A stretch of 64,000 nt of DNA from JAWLHU01 sp041690255 (GTDB lineage: Bacteria; Bacillota; Sulfobacillia; Symbiobacteriales; Symbiobacteriaceae). The stretch spans positions 333,603 to 397,602 of the forward strand of contig JAWLHU010000003.1 in NCBI GenBank assembly GCA_041690255.1. The letters run 5' to 3'. The notes below the pieces were generated by a model. That model made no database searches. It had not been told where the DNA came from and saw only the letters and a list, made by a program, of their open reading frames with translations. Within the stretch, counting starts at the first letter, position 1, and each line of letters opens with the position of its first letter. Shown one piece after another: positions 48,966 to 56,122 of the stretch. A program made the translations under genes and the position numbers.

Positions 48966-50746
48966 TCCCTCCTGGGCCCGTGCCGCGCCTCCGACAGGAT
49001 GCGGCTGGCCTCGGTAAAGGTGATGCGCTCCGGGTCCAGGTCCCAGCCCCGGCGCATGGCCAGGCGTGCGACGGCATCCACCTGGGCGGGGGTCGGACGG
49101 TCCGCGGTCTTGGCGGGGGTCAGCCCGATCGACGTTCCCGGGCCAACCAATCGGTCACCCTCTCGGTGGAGCGTCTGCGAGAGGAGCCCGTCCCAGGCGG
49201 CCCAACGCTGGTTGCGGGTCCGGAAGGCCAGGGGCGGGGGCGGGTCATCTGGCATGTAGAAGCGGAAGTGCTCGGACTGCCGGTCGCTGCGCAGGTAGCC
49301 GGTCTCGGCCAGGAGGAGCAGGAAGCGGCCGACCACATCCTCCGGTGTGTGGATCTCGCCGTGGAGGAAGTACCGGGCGCCCCTGGTCAGTTCGGCATCG
49401 AACCCGAAGGTCCGTTCCAGGAGCCTGGCCGCATCTGCCGCGGAGAGGCTCCGCCGCTGCTGGTAGACGAGCCGGTAGTAGATGAAGGCCTGCCATACGG
49501 TGCGATGCACGGCGATGGCGGTATCATCCACCAGCGGGATGCCGACCAGGAAATGAAGGTTCTCGGGGTTGAGGTCGTGCCGTTCGACGATGCGGCGCCA
49601 GTGCGGGTTGGCCTGCCGGTCTGCGAGGCGGCGGCGCTGCTCCTCCTCCTGCTCGCCGGGCTGGAAGCGCACGGCGTCCAGTTCGACCGGCCACTGGCGC
49701 TCCTTACGCTGCCGGGCAGCCTCGTGCCAGATGGCGGGCATGTGGGCCGGCAGCGGCGGTGGCTCCGGGGCTGGCGCGCTCTGGGGCGGTTGGGCTGGGG
49801 TTGGGTGGGCACTGGCACTTGCCTCCAGCCGGGCGACACGGGCTTGGTGCTCGGCTAAGCGCTTCTGGTCCATCGGCAAGGCGAAACCGGTCGGTTCGAG
49901 CACCAGGTCAGGGTCGTTGAGGGAACTCTTCAGGAGGATGGAGGCCATCTTCGTCTGGGTCTGGCCCCGGAGGTCGCGCATGGCTCGGTAGATCGAGAGT
50001 TCGCCGGACTCGGCGTCGAGGTAGGTGATCGACCGGAGCCGCTCGAGCGCCGATCGTTTATACCAGGGGTTGATCTCCCGGCCGACCCGGGCATCGAGCT
50101 CCAGCGTCTCCCAGAGCTCCTCCTGCTGGTCGCCCCGCCACCAGGCCACCTCGTAGGGGGTACGCACAGCGGCGAGCGACTCGAAGGCCCGGGGCTTGAG
50201 GAAGAGCATGTGCGGCTCCTTGATGCTCCAGCGGGCCTGCTGGCCGGCGGTGGGAAGGGCATCGGCCAGGCGGTTCTCGCCGAAGAGCCAGATGTCGTGA
50301 ATGCCGAGCCGGCGATAGCCCTCGTGCCGCTCCTCCCATTCACCGGGGCTGATTGCGCTGCGCTGGTACTCGAAGGCGTAGCGGGTGCCATCGGCCAGCT
50401 CGATGTAGAGATCGGGCCGCTGGAAGGTCTGGGGGAGCGGGTGCTCCAGGGCGATCAGTCGGGCGGTGGCACCGAAGGTGCGCTGGCACCAGTCGTAGAG
50501 GAGTGCCTTGCCGGCCAGGTGCTCCGGCGACTCGGGCTCGGTCCAGCGCTCATAGGGGCAGTCGGTCTTGGGGGCGTGGGCGAAGTGCCGCACCTTCTGG
50601 CGACCCCACTTCAGGATCAGCCGGGCGCCGCAGCAGGGCGCGATCAGGTGGCCCTCCTTGGAGGAGGCTCTGAGTGCGCTCTCCTGGTCATCCCACTGCC
50701 GCTGGTGAAGAAGGATGGTCTCGCCGTGCAGTTTGGCGCTCAGCAT
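48962..50746 (-). CDS. CoiA-like competence/nuclease protein
   Basis: A 594-residue protein whose first 200 residues match the CoiA type. A Cys-rich start (GHLIAPCCGARLILKW, with VRHFAHAPKTDCPYE) is followed by a PD-(D/E)xK-like nuclease core: RPDLYIELADGTRYAFEYQRS (D, E and Q), then a helix with EERHEGYRRLGIHDIWLFG. CoiA assists recombination of incoming DNA in competent cells. The C-terminal 350 residues have Pro-rich linkers and no recognised domain. ATG 50746 with GGGGGGTGA 4 nt upstream is preferred to 50761. In a mobile element it may repair or process element DNA. The Pro-rich middle and the length set it apart from the usual 350-residue CoiA. Confidence 0.75.
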   Translation of the reverse strand: MLSAKLHGETILLHQRQWDDQESALRASSKEGHLIAPCCGARLILKWGRQKVRHFAHAPKTDCPYERWTEPESPEHLAGKALLYDWCQRTFGATARLIALEHPLPQTFQRPDLYIELADGTRYAFEYQRSAISPGEWEERHEGYRRLGIHDIWLFGENRLADALPTAGQQARWSIKEPHMLFLKPRAFESLAAVRTPYEVAWWRGDQQEELWETLELDARVGREINPWYKRSALERLRSITYLDAESGELSIYRAMRDLRGQTQTKMASILLKSSLNDPDLVLEPTGFALPMDQKRLAEHQARVARLEASASAHPTPAQPPQSAPAPEPPPLPAHMPAIWHEAARQRKERQWPVELDAVRFQPGEQEEEQRRRLADRQANPHWRRIVERHDLNPENLHFLVGIPLVDDTAIAVHRTVWQAFIYYRLVYQQRRSLSAADAARLLERTFGFDAELTRGARYFLHGEIHTPEDVVGRFLLLLAETGYLRSDRQSEHFRFYMPDDPPPPLAFRTRNQRWAAWDGLLSQTLHREGDRLVGPGTSIGLTPAKTADRPTPAQVDAVARLAMRRGWDLDPERITFTEASRILSEARHGPRRD

Positions 50747-50817
50747 CTGGTCACCCCCCATCCATCAGTATACACGATCAGGCAATCGGTAAACGGCTTG
50801 GGGTGGGTGGCTTCTGG

Positions 50818-51050
50818 TCGGAGGCTGTTGGCTTCTGGCCGGAGAGTGTCGGCATCGGGTCGGAGAGTGTCGGCATCGGGTCGGAGAGTGTCGGCATCGG
50901 GTCGGAGAGTGTCGGCATCGGGTCGGAGAGTGTCGGCATCGGGTCGGAGAGTGTCGGCTTCTGGTTGGAGGCTGTTGGCTTCGTGTCGGAGGCTGTCGGC
51001 TTCTGGTCGGAGGCTGTCGGCTTCTAGTTGGAGGCTGTCGGGTCTGGTCG
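50818..51050. repeat. 21-bp tandem repeat array, about 11 units
   Basis: The unit GGAGAGTGTCGGCATCGGGTC (positions vary between GAGAGTG and GAGGCTG, and GGCATCG and GGCTTCTG) repeats about 11 times close to the right end of element A. Because 21 is divisible by 3, one frame reads a 7-residue repeat (ESVGIGS), but no convincing start with an SD belongs to it. Confidence 0.88.
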
Positions 51051-51215
51051 GAGCGTGTCGGCCTCCACTGGCTTCACCTTCACCTCGAAGGAAGCCCCAA
51101 AGCGGGCCTTGGCAAGCAGGGTAGTGTAGCGGGCGCCCAGAGCGGCCAGGTCCTCAGCGGTGGGCTCGACGTGAGAGCCGGCTCGCAGGAAGCGCAGTCG
51201 AACCTGCACAGTCAT
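51024..51215 (-). CDS. Small protein, unknown
   Basis: A 63-residue frame from ATG 51215 to the TAG at 51024, whose 3' end lies inside the 21-bp repeat array. The product (VQVRLRFLRAGSHVEPTAED, then FGASFEVKVKPVE) looks like a compact alpha/beta fold of two strands, a helix and a strand, and is not low-complexity. It is preceded only by GGGGGG without proper spacing; a longer TTG start at 51242 is possible. It is the last gene before the right end of element A and could be a recombination directionality factor or a hypothetical. Confidence 0.45.
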   Translation of the reverse strand: MTVQVRLRFLRAGSHVEPTAEDLAALGARYTTLLAKARFGASFEVKVKPVEADTLRPDPTASN

Positions 51216-51281
51216 CCCCCCGGTATGGGTCATCTGCTGCAAGCCTATGCGCTGGGCGATTGGGACTTGTGCCTTGCATCG

Positions 51282-51297
51282 CAGTCTACGACGTCTC
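51282..51297. other. Right attachment site of element A
   Basis: The element arm CAGTCTACGACG (51282-51293) is followed by the core TCTC (51294-51297), then prkA sequence. In the prkA frame the element introduces the codons for T-S and a TAG stop at 51286-51288. Confidence 0.8.
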
Positions 51298-51495
51298 CCC
51301 GTTGTAGAGCTTCAGCTTCTTCATGAGGCTGAGCCCGGCCTTCTTCGACGGCTCAAGCCGGGTCAGGATGCCGAACAGCGAGGCGATCCGGAGGGTGTGC
51401 GGGGCGATGTGGACTCCCTGTAGCCCGGAATCGGCGATCAGTTTCTCGTAGATCCGCACCTCGTCATCCACCCGGAGGTTGTACGGTACCTTGAC
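51298..51495 (-). pseudogene. prkA: PrkA middle fragment, 66 codons (split gene)
   Basis: This piece reads VKVPYNLRVDDEVRIYEKLI, VHIAPHTLRIASLFGILTRL and KKLKLYNGE. It is collinear with the PrkA segment PYNLxVxxExxIYEKMI...HIAPHTL...FSILTRL...KMRLYDGE. It has no start of its own and no SD. On the C-terminal side (51297) it is cut by element A, and on the N-terminal side (51496) by element B. Both cuts fall so that joining to the next fragments keeps the frame, so this behaves as an exon-like segment and not as a decayed pseudogene. Confidence 0.88.
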
Positions 51496-51524
51496 CAGGA
51501 TGATGGGTTTTTCCCTTCTGCGCC

Positions 51525-52436
51525 CTACTGGAGCAGCATCTGGCAGAACCGGTTCCCCGTCTCCAGCCCGCCGAAGACATCCAGGAAGAGGAACTGGCCC
51601 GATGGGTTGATCTCCAGGAAGAAGATCCGACCATCCGGTGTCTCTCGCAGGTCGATCGACCCGCTGTTCAGCCCCAGGGCCTTCGTCAGCTGAACCAGTC
51701 GCCCACAGAGCTCATCGGGCAGGGTCGTCTTGGTGACTTCGTAGGTCTGATCGAGCCGCCAATCGTAATGGGCCTTCGGGTTCCGAATCCCGATCTCCGC
51801 CACGAAGAGATCATCCTCAATCACCGTCACCCTGTACTCCCGGCCTCTCTCCAGGTACTCCTGAAAGATAACAGGTGCATACTGAAGGCGCCATAGGTCA
51901 TCCATATCGGCATCCGTAAGCGGCCGGGTGTCGGTCATCATCAGGGTCGTCCCGCTGAACGTCTTGTAGATGACGTGGTCATGTCTGGACCGAAATCTGG
52001 CCACCTCTTCGGCGGAGTTGGTGATCAACGTATCCGGGATCATCAGTCCGCACTCGCTTGCAACCTTGAGCTGATAGGGCTTGTAGTTGGCCCTCTCCTC
52101 CGCCTGTGGCGAGTTGTAGATCGGAACCCGGCTTGCGTGAATCGCACCCCAGAGCGCTTCCCGGCTTTCACGGGCGGCGAAGCGATACTCCTCGGGCTCC
52201 GTGATCTCCCTGGAGGGCTGCGGGGCCCGTACCCGCCGCCACCAGATCGAATGGTACTCGGTCAACCTCTTCCCGTCCAAACGAACATCGCCTGGACCGC
52301 TTTGCACCAGGGAGAGGGCGGACGGGAACCCACCCGTGTCGAGGATATCCGCCTGGGCGCCGTGGCGCGACAGCAACGCCTGGATCGCCTGGGCGTGCAG
52401 ATCCTCCGCGAAGGACAGGATCAGGACCTTTTTCAT
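51525..52436 (-). CDS. ATP-grasp ligase, MvdD-like graspetide (RiPP) maturase
   Basis: A 303-residue ATP-grasp enzyme resembling MvdC/MvdD and other graspetide synthetases, which form ester or amide links between Ser/Thr/Lys and Asp/Glu side chains of a precursor peptide. Features are IWWRRV near residue 70, a central HVIYKTFSG (ATP-binding Lys), YAPVIFQEYLERGREYRVTV, and the metal/ATP site DGRIFFLEINPSGQFLFLD, characteristic of this clade. The ATG at 52436 is chosen over a longer frame to 52508 that would overlap the upstream gene. It starts 14 bp after the stop of the Thr/Asp-rich small protein gene, its likely substrate. The nature of the cross-links cannot be predicted. Confidence 0.87.
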   Translation of the reverse strand: MKKVLILSFAEDLHAQAIQALLSRHGAQADILDTGGFPSALSLVQSGPGDVRLDGKRLTEYHSIWWRRVRAPQPSREITEPEEYRFAARESREALWGAIHASRVPIYNSPQAEERANYKPYQLKVASECGLMIPDTLITNSAEEVARFRSRHDHVIYKTFSGTTLMMTDTRPLTDADMDDLWRLQYAPVIFQEYLERGREYRVTVIEDDLFVAEIGIRNPKAHYDWRLDQTYEVTKTTLPDELCGRLVQLTKALGLNSGSIDLRETPDGRIFFLEINPSGQFLFLDVFGGLETGNRFCQMLLQ

Positions 52437-52449
52437 TCCGCCGGCCCGC

Positions 52450-52788
52450 CTAGAACGGCTGGTCGACAATACCACCGGTGTTATTGCCGCCGTCGTTTTT
52501 GATGTCATCCGTCATGGTATCGGACTCGCAATCTGTCGTGTTATCCGTGGTGATATCCCCACCGTTCTTCGTGTCGGTGCCGGAGAGACTGGAGCTACAG
52601 GTCTGGTGGCTGCACGACGACTCGGTACCCTCCACCTCTGCCCTCAGCTTGTCCACATCAATACCGAGATTCATGGCCCAGGTCTCTTCGAGCATTCTCT
52701 TTGCCTCTGTGTCTACGCTCGGCACCTGTAACTCCTCGGCTCGGCTCGGTCGAGTGGTGACAAACAACGTCAGCTTCTTCTCTGTCAT
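52450..52788 (-). CDS. Candidate graspetide precursor peptide
   Basis: A 112-residue protein directly upstream of the ATP-grasp gene. Residues 1-55 look like a leader (MTEKKLTLFVTTRP...ETWAMNLGIDVDKLRAEVEG). Residues 56-112 form a low-complexity core with many Thr, Ser, Asp, Glu and Lys acceptors (SGTDTKNGGDITTDNTTD and ESDTMTDDIKNDGGNNTG as two imperfect repeats) ending GIVDQPF. Two Cys (CSHQTC) sit at the start of the core. Thr-with-Asp/Glu pairing is what omega-ester graspetides use. No SD of normal strength precedes ATG 52788. The core does not match a graspetide class I know, so this may be a new type. Confidence 0.7.
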   Translation of the reverse strand: MTEKKLTLFVTTRPSRAEELQVPSVDTEAKRMLEETWAMNLGIDVDKLRAEVEGTESSCSHQTCSSSLSGTDTKNGGDITTDNTTDCESDTMTDDIKNDGGNNTGGIVDQPF

Positions 52789-52926
52789 GCTCTCGACAAC
52801 CCTTTCTATACCTTCAGATTAGTTGGCGATTATAATCTTTCGCCAGTGCTACACCACATCCTTCTGGACGCTTGCTGTCAGCCTGCACAAGAGAAAAAGG
52901 AGCCGGCGATTCGCCAAGCTCCTCAA

Positions 52927-53496
52927 CTACGCATTCCCGACCGCTCTGGTCAGAACCTGTGGTTTTGCGGATCCCAAGGTGCGTCCAATCTCCGCCCTTA
53001 ACTGCTGCCCATCGATCAGCCAAACGCTGACCTTGGCTGCGCCGTTCCGAGCGTTTGGGGTGTAGTCGGCGTTCGTGACCACCAGCGCCCTCTGGCATCC
53101 GTAGTACGAGGCACCGAAGAAGACCTGTTGGACCGCTTCGATCCCAACGGGCTGGGCGTAGCGCTTGGCCTGAACGGCGATCCTCAGTTGAGTCTGAGGG
53201 TTGGTCAGGATCAGGTCGACCCCGTAGTCCCCGGTGACCGGGGTCATCTCGACGGCAAATCCTTTTCGCCGGAAGAGCTCTGCGAGGAACTCCTCAAACT
53301 CCACGCCCGACATGGCGTCAATGGCATCGCCACCGGGGCGACGACGCAGCGCTCTGCCGACCCCGCCACCGATGCGCCTGAGAATCTCACCTAAGATCGA
53401 GGCCAGAACCATCCCAACGGCGATCACGATCACGACCCGGGTCAGGTCAGGATCAGGACCCATCAGTCTGGCTATGAGGTCAGAGAGAAAGGACAC
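52927..53496 (-). CDS. Membrane-anchored Mrr-like restriction endonuclease
   Basis: A 189-residue protein. The N terminus has one membrane helix (about residues 20-40, VVIVIAVGMVLASILGEIL). An Mrr-type PD-(D/E)xK nuclease domain follows: GVEFEEFLAELFRRKGF, TGDYGVDLIL with the catalytic Asp, and IAVQAKRY with the Q-x-K pair, then AVQQVFFGASYYGCQRALVVTN. Mrr-type enzymes cleave modified DNA. Membrane tethering of such domains is common in small bacterial proteins of unknown role. ATG 53496 follows AGGTG. It lies between the precursor/ATP-grasp pair and the recombinase of element B and could serve as a defence function for the element. Confidence 0.85.
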   Translation of the reverse strand: MSFLSDLIARLMGPDPDLTRVVIVIAVGMVLASILGEILRRIGGGVGRALRRRPGGDAIDAMSGVEFEEFLAELFRRKGFAVEMTPVTGDYGVDLILTNPQTQLRIAVQAKRYAQPVGIEAVQQVFFGASYYGCQRALVVTNADYTPNARNGAAKVSVWLIDGQQLRAEIGRTLGSAKPQVLTRAVGNA

Positions 53497-53590
53497 CTTC
53501 GGAACACTCCCTTGTCACTCGTTCGGCTGGGGGTATCCGTCCTTCACTTCTGCCCGCATCCCACAAAATCCTCCGGTGCCCGTCCCCATA

Positions 53591-55258
53591 TCACCCCGAC
53601 AGGATGGTCTCCACCTCGTCCTTGCTGTGGATCCGGACCTCGCGAACCACCATCCGCACAAGGGTCTGCTTCTGCTCCGGTGTCAAGCGGTCGATCTCCT
53701 CCAGCACCTCCGCCTGCATCTCCCGGACGAGGGAAACCCTCCGACTGATCTCCCCCGCCGCACGGGCGCCCCGGCGCCACGCCTGTTCGATCGCCTCCCT
53801 CTCGCCCTCCATGGCGTCCAGGTGGCGCCTGATCTCCCCGAGCTGAGTCTCTGCCACCTCCGGATGGACCACGCCCTTGCCGACCAGATAGAGCACCCGG
53901 GACTGCCGAGTCTTGGCCTCCTCGATCTGCCCGGCCAAGGCGGCCAGTCTGGATTTCATCTCTGCCTGGTTGCCATCCGGCTCCGCCTGCTGCCGCTCCA
54001 GGTCTGTGCGAAGCAGGTCCGGGTCGCTGAACCAGGCCCTGATCTTCGCCCAGACCGTCTCTTCGATCGGCTCCGCCTTGATATGGGGCAGGCTGCACGC
54101 CGGGGGCGGAAGCTTCAGGCCCCGCATGAGGGGGTACTTGTTGGCACAACGCAACAGGTATCCCTTGATCTTGTTGTTCCATACATAGTGGATGTGCCCT
54201 CCGCAGCGTCCGCACGTCAGGACCCCGCTCAGCAGATGCCCCCGGCGCCCGGGAGAGAGCCGGGTGCCGGCCCGGCGCTTCATGTTCTCCAGGATCATCT
54301 GGGCCCGCTCGAAGAGCTCGGGGCCGATGATCGGCGGAACCGAGACGATGATCCACTCCGACTCCGGCCGCTCCTTGGGCGTCAACTTCTTGGTCCGCTT
54401 GTCAGCGGGTAGATGCAACTGCCCACCCAGGCCGGTGAAGTCCCACCGGTTCAGCCGGAGCCGGCCCAGGTAGATGGGATTGCGGAGGATGTGGGCCACC
54501 ACGTGGCGCCGCCAGGCCCCCCCTCGCTTCGATGGGACGGCCAACCGGTTCAGGCGCTCCGCCACCATCTGGCTGCCGATCTCCTCCTGGACCACCCACT
54601 CGAACATCTGGCGGACCCATGCGGCCTCGGTGGGGTTGGGGACCAGGGCACCCAGGTCCCCCTCCCCCTCGCGACGGCGGACCTGCCGCTCCGCCTCCGA
54701 GATGTGGTCATAGCCGTAGGCCCCGATCCGGTGAGGGATGCCGCCGGCGGCCATCTTCCCCCGCTTGCCACGGCTCGTCCGCTCCAGGATCTTGGCCTTC
54801 TCATACTCGGCGATCGCCACCCGGAGGGTGAAGAAGAGCCGACCCTCGGAGGTGGCCTGGTAGTCGTGCTGCACGAACTCCAGGCGGGTCCCGGCCGCCT
54901 CGATCTCGTTTGCGATGAGGATGGCCTGGTAGGTAGCCCGGCTGAACCGATCCGGATCCAGGCAGATGAAGAAATCCGGCCGGGAGTCTCTCACGAATGC
55001 CCGAGCACGAGTGAGCTCGGGCCGCTCGATGAGGTCACCACCAGCCGTATCCACGAACTCGAACGTTGCCAGGTCAAGGGGGTTACCGGACTGGCCCTCC
55101 AGGCTGTGAGTCAGCGCCCTCGCCTTTGCCAGGCAAGCGTTTCGCTGTTCGGGCAGGCTGAAGCCCCGCCTGCCCTGATCAACGGTGCTCACCCGCAGGT
55201 AGATGGCAGCCATGACAGAGCGCTTATCGCTCTTCGGGGTCTGGCCCACAGGCTGCAT
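53591..55258 (-). CDS. Large serine recombinase of element B
   Basis: A 555-residue serine recombinase. The catalytic domain begins MAAIYLRVSTVDQ (nucleophile Ser in LRVS) and continues with a conserved LDPDRFSRATYQ. The recombinase domain starts near IGAYGYDH. The zinc ribbon is in LTCGRCGGHI with a later pair of Cys, and a coiled coil (about 430-500) is followed by a final helix bundle. ATG 55258 with GAGGAGA 9 nt upstream is chosen; the residues before MAAIYLR make a 15-residue tail. It lies 330 bp from the right end of element B. With the dyad at the element ends, it is the likely enzyme for insertion and excision at the CAGGAT core in prkA. Confidence 0.93.
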   Translation of the reverse strand: MQPVGQTPKSDKRSVMAAIYLRVSTVDQGRRGFSLPEQRNACLAKARALTHSLEGQSGNPLDLATFEFVDTAGGDLIERPELTRARAFVRDSRPDFFICLDPDRFSRATYQAILIANEIEAAGTRLEFVQHDYQATSEGRLFFTLRVAIAEYEKAKILERTSRGKRGKMAAGGIPHRIGAYGYDHISEAERQVRRREGEGDLGALVPNPTEAAWVRQMFEWVVQEEIGSQMVAERLNRLAVPSKRGGAWRRHVVAHILRNPIYLGRLRLNRWDFTGLGGQLHLPADKRTKKLTPKERPESEWIIVSVPPIIGPELFERAQMILENMKRRAGTRLSPGRRGHLLSGVLTCGRCGGHIHYVWNNKIKGYLLRCANKYPLMRGLKLPPPACSLPHIKAEPIEETVWAKIRAWFSDPDLLRTDLERQQAEPDGNQAEMKSRLAALAGQIEEAKTRQSRVLYLVGKGVVHPEVAETQLGEIRRHLDAMEGEREAIEQAWRRGARAAGEISRRVSLVREMQAEVLEEIDRLTPEQKQTLVRMVVREVRIHSKDEVETILSG

Positions 55259-55394
55259 TCCGTCTTCTCTCCTCTGCACAGCGACGAATGTAGGCCAGGG
55301 CCCGGAGAAGGGTCTCCCGTGAGGGGCGGGGCCCTCCGGGGACCGGTTCGTTCCCGGCTGTTCCAGCGGGAACGCCATTCGTCTGCTTTCTCAT
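55224..55394 (-). CDS. Small basic protein preceding the recombinase
   Basis: A 56-residue frame from ATG 55394 with a near-perfect SD (AGGAGGTGA, 5 nt upstream). It overlaps the recombinase start by 35 bp, so the two are translationally coupled. The sequence is basic and partly helical (RETLLRALAYIRRCAEERRRN). Its place and size suggest a recombination directionality factor or other recombinase partner, by inference only. The strong SD supports it as a real gene. Confidence 0.65.
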   Translation of the reverse strand: MRKQTNGVPAGTAGNEPVPGGPRPSRETLLRALAYIRRCAEERRRNAACGPDPEER

Positions 55395-55582
55395 CGCTTC
55401 ACCTCCTGGTCCCCGCCTCTCTGGTCGAAGCATATGCCGCCCCGGCCTGTCCCGTGCGACCTGGATGTCGTCCGACTTGATAGACAGCAGCCGGGAGGCC
55501 CTGCCCCCCGGTCGCTTCTGCCTTCCTATGCTACCGTTGCTCTGAGTGGGACGGGTCCTTGCGCTGTGGTGGTACCGATCAT

Positions 55583-55678
55583 CAGGATCATGCGGTCCTT
55601 GAGCGCCTCGTTCTTCTTGTTGCTGACGAAATGGTTGAACTCGTTCTCGTTTGTGTGGCTAACAATCACCTCGTCAAC
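55583..55678 (-). pseudogene. prkA: PrkA fragment, about 32 codons (split gene)
   Basis: The minus strand reads VDEVIVSHTNENEFNHFVSN, then KKNEALKDRMIL. This is collinear with the PrkA stretch DELIVAHTNExEYxxFISNKKNEAL that directly precedes the 51298-51495 segment. At 55588 it is cut by element B with the frame preserved. On the other side homology ends near 55678 (the codon for the V of VDEV), where a different sequence begins; the N-terminal 280 or so codons of PrkA are not in the window. The exact outer border is uncertain by a few codons. Confidence 0.85.
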
Positions 55679-55879
55679 GTGCATTCTCAAGGTGATCACT
55701 CTTGTCAGTCCATAAAGGAATCGGCAGGACGAAGTGTACCTCCTGCCGTTTCCTCTAGCGCCGAGAGGGCGAAAGATCCACTTGATGAGGCCCACGACGA
55801 CTGCCGCAATGAAAACCGGACCGGCCACTCTCTCATACCAAGCGGCAAGTGCTCCCTTCCGGTTAAAACGAACTCCCAA
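55679..55879 (-). CDS. Candidate small membrane protein fused in frame to the PrkA fragment
   Basis: A TTG at 55877-55879 with GGAGGTGA 6 nt upstream opens a frame with a basic N terminus, one membrane-like helix (VFIAAVVVGLIKWIFRPLG) and then, without a stop, the PrkA fragment (reading on to 55526). The product would be about 65 own residues plus foreign sequence. The SD lies inside a perfect hairpin (55887-55912). It could be the 5' part of an element C gene truncated by the insertion border. Expression is uncertain. Confidence 0.4.
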
Positions 55880-55886
55880 ACCACAT

Positions 55887-55912
55887 CACCTCCGTACTCT
55901 TATACGGAGGTG
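55887..55912 (-). promoter_or_regulatory. Perfect hairpin sequestering an SD
   Basis: CACCTCCGTA (55887-55896) and TACGGAGGTG (55903-55912) pair over 10 bp with a 6-nt loop. In the minus-strand transcript GGAGGTG is the SD of the frame starting at 55879 and would be paired with CACCTCC. Confidence 0.65.
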
Positions 55913-56122
55913 AGAGCACCCCTGTTTGGGGGTAGTGTCCCTTAATGATGCTCAAAGTGCCAAGCTGGCTAACGCCCCTGAGGCGCAAGTGGTCGTATCC
56001 TCTTGACCAAACGTCCAACTTCACAACAATAAAGGGCAGAAGGCCTTTAGTCCCGAGCACTGGAGAGACAGGCATGCTATACTAACCAAGTAATACCGGA
56101 CACAGGAGTGACTGCACTAGAC

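Larger units (their letters stand above)
41216..51297. mobile_element. Element A: 10.1-kb intervening element in prkA
   Basis: The element is bounded by TCTC direct repeats at 41216-41219 and 51294-51297. Removing one copy with everything between joins two PrkA fragments in frame across the codons for LYNGESVEGF, as expected of PrkA. Just inside the ends are 12-bp perfect inverted arms, CGTCGTAGACTG (41222-41233) and CAGTCTACGACG (51282-51293). In a circle they would flank the core as a dyad-symmetric attP. A large serine recombinase gene lies 105 bp from the left end. Cargo: a MalT/BTAD regulator, a small peptide, an ABC-ATPase remnant, membrane proteins, a metallophosphoesterase, a CoiA-like protein and a 21-bp tandem repeat. 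Confidence 0.88.
51496..55588. mobile_element. Element B: 4.1-kb intervening element in prkA carrying a graspetide-type cassette
   Basis: Bounded by CAGGAT direct repeats at 51496-51501 and 55583-55588 (extended match CAGGATNATG). Excision at this core joins the PrkA pieces in frame as LKDRMILVKVPYNL. The rejoined element ends give ACCGATCAT-CAGG-ATGATGGGT, a dyad with 8 of 9 matching pairs, as in attP sites of serine recombinases. It carries its own large serine recombinase (53591-55258), a small gene before it, a candidate RiPP precursor with an ATP-grasp maturase, and an Mrr-type nuclease. All genes read leftward. Confidence 0.85.

Noticed and set aside
50815..51124. Plus-strand frame reading the 7-residue ESVGIGS repeat as a structural protein
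   Set aside because: It extends into the antisense of the CoiA-like gene, has no SD-supported start, and exists only because the 21-bp unit is a multiple of three.
40473..55678. Assembly error as the reason for the scattered prkA pieces
   Set aside because: The cuts coincide with short direct repeats, dyad-symmetric element ends and resident recombinase genes, and the frame is exactly restorable. A misassembly would not produce this, though long reads should confirm it.
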